Shown here: positions 28,201 to 35,400 of the stretch, piece after piece | How positions within the stretch are numbered: the stretch's first letter is position 1 | Layout: each line of letters starts with the position of its first letter | DNA from: SHAN690 sp041391765 | Lineage (GTDB): Bacteria > Bacteroidota > Bacteroidia > Flavobacteriales_G > Salibacteraceae | Assembly: GCA_041391765.1 (NCBI GenBank) | Contig: JAWKNJ010000033.1 | Coordinates: 1 to 64,000 of the forward strand | Length of the DNA: 64,000 nt | Direction: 5' to 3' | Notes under the pieces: generated by a model | Told to the model about the DNA's origin: nothing | Seen by the model: only the letters and a program-made list of their open reading frames with translations | Databases searched by the model: none | Position numbers and translations under genes: made by a program

Positions 28201-31200
28201 TTACCTGTAGTGATAGCAATACGAATAACGTAACCTTCTATGCTAAGGACATAAGTGGTAATGTTGATTCGACCGTGGTGGTGGTTACAGTATTGGATAC
28301 ACAGCCAGCCGTGGTTCGTCCATTCGCTTCCATTGAAATTTATCTCGACTCAAATGGTAGTGCCGTCATCGCAGCAGACACTATGGATAGCGCTTCGAGT
28401 GATAACTGTATGATTGACACGATCTGGTTGGATGTTTATAGTTTCAGTTGTTCTGATACCGTATCAGCGAATCCGGTGACATTATTTGTAAGGGATGTAA
28501 GTGGTAATGTATCCTCAGCGTTATCTCAGGTGATCGTTCGGGATACGCAGCCACCAGCACTCCTGACTAATAATATTACAGTGTATCTGGATTCGTTTGG
28601 ATCGCTGACTATTGGACCCGATACGGTGGATAGTGCTAGCACGGATAATTGTTCGATCGCAACTACATGGTTGAGTGCAACAACCTTCTCTTGTGTGGAC
28701 ACTGGAGACACTGTAATCACATTCTATGCAATGGATGTGAGTGGAAACCTTGATTCCACTCTGGTAACTGTTACGATAGTGGATAGCCAGCCACCAGCTT
28801 TGGTTACAAATCCTGTGACCGTTTATTTAGATTCCAATGGAACTCTGACGATCGGAGCCGACACTCTGAACAATGGAACCTATGACAATTGTGACGTGGA
28901 CACTACTTGGTTGAGCAAATACACCTTCACCTGTGTTGACAGCAATATTAACAACGTTACCTTCTATGCGAAGGATATCAGTGGTAATGTTGATTCAACG
29001 GTGGTTGTCGTGACAGTTTTGGATACTCAACCTGCAGTAGTTCTGCCATTTGCATCTGTCGAGATTTACCTGGATTCAAATGGTAACGCGGTTATCGCAG
29101 CAGACACGATGGACAGTGCATCCTTCGATAACTGTATGATCGATACGATCTGGCTGGATGTATATAGCTTCAGCTGCAATGACACAGCCGCGCCAAACCC
29201 CGTTACGTTGTTTGTGAGGGATGTGAGCGGCAATATTTCCTCGGTGGTCTCACAGGTTATCGTCCGAGATACGCAGCCACCGGTTTTGGTAACCAACAGC
29301 ATCACTGTTTATCTTGATTCCAATGGATCACTCACGATCGGCCCGGACACAGTTGATAGCGGAACCAGCGATAACTGTTCACTAGATACAACTTGGTTGA
29401 GTGCCTACACTTTCACTTGTGTTGACACTGGTGATACGATGATCACTTTTTACGCGTTGGACATTAGCGGTAACCTTGATTCAACGCTAGTAACTGTTAC
29501 CGTTGTTGACAGTCAGCCACCGGTTGTAAACCAGTTCGCTTCGATCGAAATATATCTTGATTCAAATGGAGTGGCTGGAATCGCGGCCGATACCCTTGAT
29601 AGTGGATCATTTGACAATTGTGCTATCGACACCATGTGGTTGAGCACTGACACTTTCTATTGTTTCGACACTAACGGATTCAACTTAGTCACGCTTTACA
29701 TTAAGGATGTGAGCGGAAATGTGGATTCAGCTGTATCACAGGTTATTGTTAAGGATACTCAATCTGCGGTTGTGCTTACGATGAACGATACAGTGTATCG
29801 GATTCAGCTGGAATTGCGTCCATCACGGTAGCTGGTATCGATGCAGGATCGTTCGACAATTGCACGATTGATACCATGTTCCTAGATTCAACGAACTTCA
29901 GTTGTGCAAATATTTCGGTTCCGGTTACTGTGACGTTGACAGTAGTTGACATCAGCGGAAACATAGCCAGCGATACTGCGATTGTCACAGTGTTAGATAC
30001 CATAAGCCCAATGATTGTATGTCAATCGGATACGGTTGTAATGAACGATTCCGGTCAATGCGGTGCGATCGTCAACTATCCATTGCCGTTTGCAAGCGAC
30101 AACTGTACAATTGATACGATTATTCAGACCGATGGAAGCGGATTGTTCTCAGGCAGTGAATTCCCTATTGGAACAACTTTGGTTGAGTTTACAGCCTATG
30201 ACGTGAATGGAAATAGTTCGGTATGCACGTTTAATGTAACGGTGTTGGATACGCAAGCACCGACCATAGTCTGCGTTGCGGATACGTTGATTTGCGATTC
30301 GGTTTTCACCTTCGATCCACCGGCAACTACAGATAATTGTTCGGCTGACTCAATCCTCCAGATTGCAGGTATTAATTCGGGAGGAGTGTATCCGCTCGGT
30401 GCAACTATTAACACGTTCGTTGCATTCGACCCATCTGGGAATTCGGATACGTGCTCGTTCACAGTAACTCGTGATGCATTCCCAACCTCGGCTGATGCTG
30501 GTCTGGATACTGCGCTCTGTAATCTAACAGCGTATACATTAAACGGAAACGTGCCAACAATTGGAGCCGGTGCATGGACGGTGTTGTCTTCAGCGGCAAC
30601 AATTGCTGATCCCGCTAACCCTTCAACAACGGTTACAGGATTGAACATCGGGGACAATACATTTGTTTGGACAGTTGGATTCAGCGTTTGTGTTTCATTA
30701 AGCGATACAGTAAACGTTATGGTGGATGAATTGCCAACTGTTTCATCATTAGCGCAGAACCTATCATTATGCGAGGAAGAACAACTTGAAATCACAGCCA
30801 ATTCACCGACTGTTGGAACAGGACGATGGACCATAAGTGGACCTGCTGATTTGAGCGACAGCCTGAGTGATAAAGTCACATTGTTGAATATGGGTGTCGG
30901 ACAAATTGATGTGACATGGACCATTTCAAATGGCGTATGTCCTGAGTCAAGTGATGAAATGACTGTGTTCAATAACCTGAACCCAACGGTTTACATCGGT
31001 GAAGATTTCGCTCGATTCGCTGGATTCGAAGTGGCGATGAACCCATCAACAACGAATACTTCTAGCTTCTTGTGGTCTCCTCCGGCCGCGTTTGACGATC
31101 CAACCATTGAAACTCCTGTTGCGAAGGTTTCTGAAACCACAACACTTGCGTTGCTTGTAACCAGTGATTCCGGATGTACTGCTTCTGATTCGGTGGATTA

Positions 31201-31480
31201 TGTGGTCACGTTCATAAGTGACATTCCAACTGGAATAACTCCTAATGGAGACAACATCAATGATGTTTGGAACATAGATGGTCTAAACCAGTATCCGAAC
31301 GCCAAGATCATTGTTTATGATCAAGCCGGCAGGGTAGTGTTCGAATCTACAGGATACGATACACCATGGGATGGTAAGTTCAATGGTAAGTTGTTGCCTC
31401 GAGCATCTTACTACTGGATCATCGACCTCAAAGATGGAATCAATGAACCGCTTCAGGGCATAATCTCAATCATTCGTTAA
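7267..31480 (+). CDS. Giant T9SS surface protein (LamG + HYR-like repeats, type B sorting domain), frame broken in the given sequence
   Basis: One gene by design, read here in several frames. Order of parts: signal peptide; beta-helix ending in a choice-of-anchor-Q-like segment (to about 8360); a lamin-tail-like domain (about 8390-9000); eight LamG modules beginning at 9010, 10071, 11177, 12265, 13390, 14505, 15595 and 16698; two immunoglobulin-like choice-of-anchor-D segments (about 11900-12240 and 16330-16670); about 51 HYR-like units (17640-30480); and a C-terminal CHU_C/type B sorting domain (about 31226-31477, starting ITPNGDNINDVW). Indels at about 19230-19310, 19930, 20090, 20165, 20335, 21115, 21590, 22590 and 29793 break the frame. 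Summed they give minus 5, and the corrected length 24,219 is divisible by three (8,072 codons plus stop). The PorP/SprF gene starts on the stop codon. Likely role: cell-surface adhesion or matrix protein (inferred). Confidence 0.85.
19298..19975 (+). CDS. Repeat-region fragment of the giant gene (frame shifted)
   Basis: Units B, C and A of the repeat read in the second frame, after a net loss of five bases near 19230-19310. It ends just after 19930, where CCGGGTTAC replaces CCGCTAC (two extra bases). It has no start signal of its own and is not an independent gene. The interval up to 20397 continues the same units (frame again shifted by minus 2 near 20090, minus 3 near 20165 and minus 1 near 20335). 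Confidence 0.5.
   Translation: MNVDSVLPTVTVHDTVLYLDASGQITFDTTVINLATYDNCNIDTMWLSQYQYNCIDTSSTQQLWLYARDISGNIDSAVANITIIDSLVPLVSSHDTTIYVDATGNYTIDTTYILSGASDNCAIDTMWLSKYDFNCGDTAAVTPVTIYVRDISGNIDSSTSNITVLDTALPNLAAHDTTIYLDASGNYTIDTTYILSYASDNCAIDTMWLSRVTPSIASIHYRPMQ
20398..21141 (+). CDS. Repeat-region fragment of the giant gene (frame shifted)
   Basis: Rest of one C unit, then complete A and B units and most of the next C, back in the original frame. The frame is lost near 21115, where gcgaccattaacgatgtgcc replaces the usual gcgatcgacacgatgtggc (one extra base plus substitutions). It is not an independent gene. Confidence 0.5.
   Translation: MWLSKYDFNCGDTAAVTPVTIYVRDISGNIDSSTSNVTVLDTALPNLAAHDTTIYLDASGNYTIDTTYILSYASDNCAIDTMWLSRYTFNCIDTLSSNAVTIYVRDVSGNIDSATANVNVVDSVLPTVTVRDTVLYLDASGQITFDTTVINLATYDNCNIDTMWLSQYQYNCIDTASIKQLWLYARDISGNIDSAVANVTIIDSLVPLVSSHDTTIYVDATGNYTIDTTYILSGASDNCATINDVPE
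21113..21625 (+). CDS. Repeat-region fragment of the giant gene (frame shifted)
   Basis: Continues with the C tail, an A unit and one diverged unit (DTVRPVIAVVNDTIFLNTAG) in the second frame. Two extra bases near 21590 (agtgggacaat where agtgacaat is expected) end it. It is not an independent gene. Confidence 0.5.
   Translation: MRPLTMCRSKYDFNCGDTAAVTPVTIYVRDISGNIDSSTSNITVLDTALPNLAAHDTTIYLDASGNYTIDTTYILSYASDNCAIDTMWLSKYDFNCGDTNSSNSVTVYVRDVSGNIDSATADVFVVDTVRPVIAVVNDTIFLNTAGIAILDTGMVNNGTSGTIVPLIHCG
21616..22635 (+). CDS. Repeat-region fragment of the giant gene (frame shifted)
   Basis: One diverged unit (DTVLPTVIVKDDTVYLNASG) followed by A, B and C units. The frame ends near 22590, where gtggcgtcgagtaag stands for gtggctgagcaag (two extra bases). 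The apparent TTG start at 21616 is an internal leucine codon. Confidence 0.5.
   Translation: MWLSQTVFNCTDTASANVITFYARDVSGNMDSTFITIIVVDTVLPTVIVKDDTVYLNASGMVSIDTSNINNGSFDNCAIDSMWLSKYDFVCFDSNANSVTLYVRDRSGNIDSAVATVTVLDTALPNLAAHDTTIYLDASGNYTIDTTYILSYASDNCAIDTMWLSRYTFNCIDTLSSNAVTIYVRDVSGNIDSATANVNVVDSVLPTVTVHDTVLYLDASGQITFDTTVINLATYDNCNIDTMWLSQYQYNCIDTSSTQQLWLYARDISGNIDSAVANITIIDSLVPLVSSHDTTIYVDATGNYTIDTTHIPSGASDNCAIDTMWRRVSMTSTVATQQR
22587..29831 (+). CDS. Central and C-terminal repeat segment of the giant surface protein
   Basis: 2,414 codons open, made wholly of HYR-like units. The first A-B-C block is nearly identical to the upstream copies. From about 23330 the units diverge in DNA while keeping the pattern D-x2-x-P, YLDSxG, DNCxID, a WL or equivalent, FxC and SGNxDS. 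From 26854 a second higher-order pattern appears, with units beginning PPALVTNPVTVYLDSNG alternating with FASIEIYLDSNG. The frame is lost at about 29793, where tatcggattc lacks one base relative to the tatctggattc form used in the other units. Uninterrupted coding over 7.2 kb argues against long-standing decay of the gene. Confidence 0.75.
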   Translation: MASSKYDFNCGDTAAVTPVTIYVRDISGNIDSSTSNVTVLDTALPNLAAHDTTIYLDASGNYTIDTTYILSYASDNCAIDTMWLSRYTFNCIDTLSSNAVTIYVRDVSGNIDSATANVNVVDSVLPTVTVHDTVLYLDASGQITFDTTVINLATYDNCNIDTMWLSQYQYNCIDTASIKQLWLYARDISGNIDSAVANVTIIDSLVPLVSSHDTTIYVDATGNYTIDTTYILSGASDNCAIDTMWLSQYNFNCGDTAASTPVTIFIRDISGNINSSTSNVTVLDTLAPFVFTHDTTVYLSASGTLIIDTTFINDGSYDNCEIDTMWLSRYNFSCIDTNSNPVILYARDISGNIDSSTANVIVVDSVLPVVLVHDTVLYLDTLGQVTIDTSFLNNGTYDNCAIDTMWLSKYSFNCGDSNANVVTYFARDISGNIQNATAIVTILDTVLPTLNIKATYTRNLNVNGVRTITVANIDLGTYDNCAVDTMWLSQYTFNCGNIGTNNVTFYARDVSGNIDSGICVVTINDNTAPNVITQNINAYLDLSGQVIIDPSMINNGSWDSCGIDSMYLSDTIFYCSDIGANNVTLFARDIVGNIGSNTATVTVIDTIFPTVIVYQSPVVIFLDSLGNVEISPATVDSASYDNCSYTLTIDDSTFDCTNAGAVWPVIFTMTDSSGNVSVDTAYVFVNDTIPPVPTTHDSITVYLDSSGLYTVDATELLISLSDTCAISSIVLDTSTFSCISADTFITVTITVTDTNGNVGTDSTVVTIRDAILPAPIAKNITVYLDSFGQVSIDSNALDSASFDNCGIASITVERDTFTCSDLFTPVPIWMYVRDVNGNLDSIQATVHVVDTIAPVMHLYSSAARYLLSTGIRGIPLTVLDSASFDNCAIQTRVRVPASVNCSNVGDTVYSVVTITDASGNISIDSVPVYTYDTVSPQAFAQNITVYLDSFGDVTFSAYDVDSSSSDACGIDTITIDTSYFNCSSIGTPQPVAITVADVNGNQDIASAFVTVMDTIAPQPVVFDSITVYLDTFGFAIIDTSNVNISSWDACGIDTMYLNDTLLECSDVGAFPGVVLTLVDLYGNVSEDSTVITVLDTIAPEAHAFDTIYAYLDVNGQLLITPNDLDSASYDACGIPTKSIDTASYDCSTVGSPQVVTLTVIDPSGNMDQDSTVVIIIDTVSPVAIVQNLVVALDSFGMASITATQIDNGSYDSCGIVIITIDSSNFSCDNLFGPTPIVFTATDINGNFDTAHAYVTVIDTINPIAISRNITVYLDSSGQFTISADTIDSASADNCLIATKTLTQSTFVCGEANTMVGIVLTVTDSSGNSDTASAMVTVLDTIYPEAIAHNITVHLDSFGFAVFTADSVDSASFDNCSIDSIWISDTIYSCIDTASPKQVTLYVRDASGWIDSAISFVTVIDSQPPALVTNPVTVYLDSNGSLTIAADTLDNGTYDNCDVDTTWLSKYTFTCADTNSNNVVFYAKDMSGNVDSMIVVVTVLDTQPAKIHLFASIVVYLDSTGTAVIQGDTMDSASIDNCQIDTIWLDTNTFYCSDTASPNPVMVYVRDISGNIDSAVSYVIVRDTQPPALVTNPVTVYLDSTGSLTIGPDTIDNGTYDNCSVDTTWLSAYTFTCVDTGDTVIKFYAMDISGNVDSTYVIVSIVDSQPPALVTNPVTVYLDSNGSLTIAADTLDNGTYDNCDVDTIWLDKYTFTCSDSNANNVMFYARDISGNVDSMIVVVTVLDTQPVKIYPYSSIEIYLDSTGSATIAPDTLDSASVDNCSIALKWLDINTFDCNDTVAPNQVTLYMRDESGNVDSALSFVIVRDTQPPALVTNPVTVYLDSNGSLTIAADTLDNGTYDNCTVDTTWLSQYVFTCSDSNTNNVTFYAKDISGNVDSTVVVVTVLDTQPAVVRPFASIEIYLDSNGSAVIAADTMDSASSDNCMIDTIWLDVYSFSCSDTVSANPVTLFVRDVSGNVSSALSQVIVRDTQPPALLTNNITVYLDSFGSLTIGPDTVDSASTDNCSIATTWLSATTFSCVDTGDTVITFYAMDVSGNLDSTLVTVTIVDSQPPALVTNPVTVYLDSNGTLTIGADTLNNGTYDNCDVDTTWLSKYTFTCVDSNINNVTFYAKDISGNVDSTVVVVTVLDTQPAVVLPFASVEIYLDSNGNAVIAADTMDSASFDNCMIDTIWLDVYSFSCNDTAAPNPVTLFVRDVSGNISSVVSQVIVRDTQPPVLVTNSITVYLDSNGSLTIGPDTVDSGTSDNCSLDTTWLSAYTFTCVDTGDTMITFYALDISGNLDSTLVTVTVVDSQPPVVNQFASIEIYLDSNGVAGIAADTLDSGSFDNCAIDTMWLSTDTFYCFDTNGFNLVTLYIKDVSGNVDSAVSQVIVKDTQSAVVLTMNDTVYRIQLELRPSR
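26854..29520 (+). repeat. Second, older higher-order HYR-like repeat
   Basis: Units with PPALVTNPVTVYLDS or close variants start near 26854, 27340, 27580, 28065, 28551, 28791 and 29278. Spacings alternate between about 486 and 240 bp, which sums to about 726 for a three-unit block. Protein similarity is high, but the DNA has drifted at many synonymous sites, unlike the 729-bp array. This suggests an older amplification by the same mode. Confidence 0.75.
29876..31480 (+). CDS. C-terminal segment of the giant protein with type B T9SS sorting domain
   Basis: 534 codons in the frame restored after the single-base loss near 29793; true coding continuity begins upstream, near 29800. It holds the last HYR-like unit, two classical HYR domains (DNCTIDTIIQ with the later YDVNGNSSVCTFNVTV, and DNCSADSILQ with DPSGNSDTCSFTV), two PKD-like or immunoglobulin-like stretches (about 30490-31000), and the C-terminal gliding-motility-associated CHU_C domain from ITPNGDNINDVWNIDG to the end. 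Such type B domains direct export through T9SS and normally need a PorP/SprF-type partner, which is encoded directly downstream. Confidence 0.85.
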   Translation: MFLDSTNFSCANISVPVTVTLTVVDISGNIASDTAIVTVLDTISPMIVCQSDTVVMNDSGQCGAIVNYPLPFASDNCTIDTIIQTDGSGLFSGSEFPIGTTLVEFTAYDVNGNSSVCTFNVTVLDTQAPTIVCVADTLICDSVFTFDPPATTDNCSADSILQIAGINSGGVYPLGATINTFVAFDPSGNSDTCSFTVTRDAFPTSADAGLDTALCNLTAYTLNGNVPTIGAGAWTVLSSAATIADPANPSTTVTGLNIGDNTFVWTVGFSVCVSLSDTVNVMVDELPTVSSLAQNLSLCEEEQLEITANSPTVGTGRWTISGPADLSDSLSDKVTLLNMGVGQIDVTWTISNGVCPESSDEMTVFNNLNPTVYIGEDFARFAGFEVAMNPSTTNTSSFLWSPPAAFDDPTIETPVAKVSETTTLALLVTSDSGCTASDSVDYVVTFISDIPTGITPNGDNINDVWNIDGLNQYPNAKIIVYDQAGRVVFESTGYDTPWDGKFNGKLLPRASYYWIIDLKDGINEPLQGIISIIR

Positions 31481-32493
31481 TGCGCAGGACTATGAAACAT
31501 ATCAAGTGGTGCATGATTCTTCTGATTTGCGGAGTATTCGGTTTATCCGCATATGCTCAGCAAGTTGGACGCTACAGCATGTATATGCAGAATTTTTATG
31601 CCATTAATCCTGCGGCTGCAGGACTTGAAGATCATCTTGACGCAACTATCGGTTATAGAAAGCAATGGCTTGGAATAGACAACTCACCACAGATGTATTT
31701 CGTGAGTGCTAACATGCCCCTAGGGCGACAGTTTCAATCTCCTCAGATGGGCTCGGCTCGCACGAGTGATCCTAGCCAGTATATGAAGCAGTTCCCAATT
31801 CAGAGAAAGTCAAAGCACGGGGTTGGGGCAATGATCAACGTGAATCAGTATGGGGCATTCAAGTATACCCAGGCTTATGGGACTTATGCCTACCATTTAC
31901 CTATAACGAGTAGAATGAACCTGAGCTTTGGTGCAAACGTTGGTATTAATTCACAAGCAATTGATCAAGGATTGATTGATTTGGAAATTCCGGATGATAA
32001 TTTCTATGATCAGGTAATTGCTGATGCTCAGCAAAATTCAACCCTGCTTGACATGGATATTGGATTGATGCTTTACGCAAGGCCATTTTTTATAGGCTAT
32101 TCATCGGAGCAACTTCTTGGAAATCACGTGTCGTTCGGAGGCTCAACGAACTACGGTAAATTGCTCGTTCACCACAAATTGTTATTCGGAAAAACCTTCA
32201 AGGTGAATCGACAATGGAGCATATTGCCAAACGGATTTGTTACTGCGACCATGGAAGGTATTATTAGCACAGAACTGAATGTAAGGGTTGATTACAAGGA
32301 TCAGCTTTGGGGTGGTCTTTCATACAGAAACAAGGATGCAATAATTCCAATGTTTGGAATGTATATAAATGACCAATTTAAGCTGGGCTATGCCTATGAT
32401 ATAACTATCAGCCAATTGAGAGCCTATTCTCCGGGTGGATCTCACGAGATCATGCTCGGAATCATGTTTGGTAACAAACGAGCAGTTTTCTAA
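31480..32493 (+). CDS. PorP/SprF family T9SS membrane protein
   Basis: 337 residues. The ATG at 31480 shares its A with the stop codon of the giant gene (TAATG), so translation is probably coupled; a second ATG at 31492 (MKHIKWCMILL) starts directly before the signal peptide. The mature start QQVGRYSMYMQNFYAINPAA is the standard opening of the PorP/SprF family, whose members are outer-membrane barrels of 300-340 residues. In gliding flavobacteria SprF is needed for SprB to reach the surface, and PorP/SprF homologues beside type B cargo genes act as dedicated partners. By position this one should serve the giant protein. Confidence 0.92.
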   Translation: MRRTMKHIKWCMILLICGVFGLSAYAQQVGRYSMYMQNFYAINPAAAGLEDHLDATIGYRKQWLGIDNSPQMYFVSANMPLGRQFQSPQMGSARTSDPSQYMKQFPIQRKSKHGVGAMINVNQYGAFKYTQAYGTYAYHLPITSRMNLSFGANVGINSQAIDQGLIDLEIPDDNFYDQVIADAQQNSTLLDMDIGLMLYARPFFIGYSSEQLLGNHVSFGGSTNYGKLLVHHKLLFGKTFKVNRQWSILPNGFVTATMEGIISTELNVRVDYKDQLWGGLSYRNKDAIIPMFGMYINDQFKLGYAYDITISQLRAYSPGGSHEIMLGIMFGNKRAVF

Positions 32494-32497
32494 ATCC

Positions 32498-35400
32498 ATG
32501 AGAATTACCCTACATATATTGATCCTCTCGCTGCTGCTCACGGGTAGTGCATTTTCTCAGACCAAGATGGTCTTGAAGGATGTGACCAAGGTCAGTGGCG
32601 AACTCAATTCCGAAGCTGAGGAAAGCCTGCCGTTATTTTCTCCTAATGGTCGATTGTATTTTGTGAGAACCCTTTTTGATCAGAATGTTGGTGGCGCTCA
32701 AAGCGGTCAGGATATTTGGTATGCTGACTTGAACGGAGAAAACTGGACAGCTGCGTCAAATGAAATATATCCTCTGAACAATGTATTTAACAACGGGGTT
32801 GTCGGAGTGGCAGATAGTGGTAGAACCCTTTACTTACATGGATCGTATAGCTCAAAACCAGAATATCAATACGGACTATCAGTAACGCACTATGAGAATG
32901 GAAAGTGGACGAAACCGAAGATGGTGCGCATTAAAGGATTCAATCCATACAGCCCATACTTGAACTTCTATGTGAACGATGACAAGGGTATCATGGTTTT
33001 ATCCTTTGCAGATCGAAAGAACCCAAAAAATGAAGATATCTACGTTTCTTTCAGGGTTAAAAAGAACATTTGGTCTAAGCCTGAATCATTAGGTCCTCAG
33101 ATCAACACGGATAGTGCAGAGTTTAGCCCCTTTATTTCTGCAGATGGTAAAACACTTTACTTCAGTAGTAACGGTCATGAAGGATTTGGAAGTTTTGACG
33201 TGTTTTCTGCCTATCGTTTGGATGACACTTGGAGTCAATGGTCGACCGTAACAAACATGGGCGAGAAAATTAATTCAGAACATTTCGAAGCCTACTATAC
33301 TCAGCACGGCACCGAGGGTTACTTCTCTAGCAACCGTGATTCTAAGCTGAGTGATCTCTACAAGGCCGAGTTTGAGGTGGTTCAAGTTGAGAAGCGTCCT
33401 GAAGTTATGGCCAGTGACGACATGACTAAGGAGATGCTCTTTACCATGAAGGGTTTTCTAGATATCAAAAATCCAGGACAAGTAGGAATGGTCAGAGTTT
33501 TAGACATCAATGGAAATGTCGTTGAACGGGTAAAGCCAAATTCTGATGGTTCATTCGAGATCAAATCAATGAATAAGTTCAGCCGCTATTCAGTCGACTT
33601 AGACGGTCAGGAAAAAGAAATTGAGGATCTCGAAATATTCTTTGTTAATGCTGATGGAAGTAGGGTATATCTTAATGAAGGAATCGTTGCTGGTCAGTAT
33701 CCATTTGAGACATTGGATCGTGATATCAAGGCGGTATTGATGGCTGAGGTGAACGAAGATGCTGAAAACGCGTTGTTCAAGTTTGCCGCAGACGGGGATA
33801 TTCCGGCTGGAGCATCCATCTATTTGTATGACGAGAACGGACGTCAACGTGAAACGGCAATTGTGAATCGTAAGGGTGAGTTCTCATTCAAATCCATGAG
33901 AAATGGAGGTGTATATCGCATTGAAGCTGAAGGAGGAACAATTACGAATGACACGAAAGTCTATTTCGTTAATAACAGTGAGCAAATTGAAATCAGTGGA
34001 AACATCTTGAAAGGCGCCTTATTTAAGAAGTTGAGCGGATCGTTCCAAGAAATAGTCGAAGAGAAGAAACCAGTCGCCTCTGTTGAAGAGCCGAGTAAAC
34101 CAGCCAACCCTCTGAGAAATGAAACTGGTTCACAAGAAATGGTCGCAGACAATACCCCGGAGTTATTAGAAGAAGCAACATTCGGATTTGAATATGGACA
34201 GTTACCTCCTGAGGGCACCCGTGTAACATTAGTTGATGAAAACGGAAACATTGTGGAAGAATCGTTTACCGATGCGGATGGGCTATTCCGATTTAAGAAG
34301 TTGCAGGGAGACAAAAACTATAGCATCAAGTTGGACGAGGCGTCCGATGTGAACAAGGACTTGAGCATGTATTTGGTGGATGCGGATGGATTGCAACGTC
34401 CGTTAGCTAAAAGTGTTGCTTCCGGTGGAAACTTTGTGGGAAGCGTTGCCTCTGAAACAGTGGCTGGAGAAGGAGAGGAAGTTTATTCCTTTAACTACAA
34501 CGCGCTTCCACCTGCCGGTTCAAAAGTTTACCTGACAGACGAAAACGACAATGTGATTGATTCTTCCTACGTTGATGCGGATGGAAACTTCAAGTTCAAG
34601 AAGCTGAGATCTGATAAGGCCTATATGATGAGACTCGCGGACTCAAAAGATGCAAGCAGTGGGTTAGATTACTTTATTGTCGATGCTGCTGGGAATGAAC
34701 ATGCTGTTTCTACATCACAGAAGAAGGGCGATGCCATAACAGCGCTTGATGAAACGGATGCGGCTCCGACAATTTCAAAGGACAAGTTTGACAAATTCAC
34801 ATTTGACTACGCGAACCTACCAAAGGATGGGTCTAAGGTTTATTTAACAGATGAATATGGTAACCTTGTCGACTCCTCTTATGTAGACGCTAAGGGTAAC
34901 TTCCGATTTAAGAAACTCGACCCGAGCAAATCGTACCTTTTTAAGGTTGATGATAAAGATTTTGATATGGATGCAGCTGCCATGTATGCTGTGAGCGGTG
35001 GAGAAAGGCGACAGTTGAAGAAATTACCCGGAAGCTTCTCCTATGATAGAATGGCTTTAATTGCGGTTAAGGATACCAAGTTGGATGTAAGCAAGTTCCA
35101 AATTGAATACGATGGAGAGATTCCAGATCAGGCGCAGGCATACCTCTATGATGAAGAAACCAATGAGATTATTGAAACAGCGGAGATTGAAGAGGATGGA
35201 AGCTTCAGTTTCAGAAAGCTGAATCCTGATCGCAAATACAATGTCAAGTTTGACGAAGAAATCGACAATAGTAAGGCGAAGTATTTCCCAATTGAAGTCG
35301 TGGAGCTAGTGGAGAAGCGCAAGCCGACACCGTTGAAGCCTAATGAATCCTTTGCTTTGGTTCCACCAGTTAATGAGCGCAAGGAAACCATTCAGGTGAA

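Noticed and set aside
18940..29520. CRISPR or non-coding satellite array
   Set aside because: The repeat unit is a multiple of three, fully coding, with conserved residues and no spacer structure.
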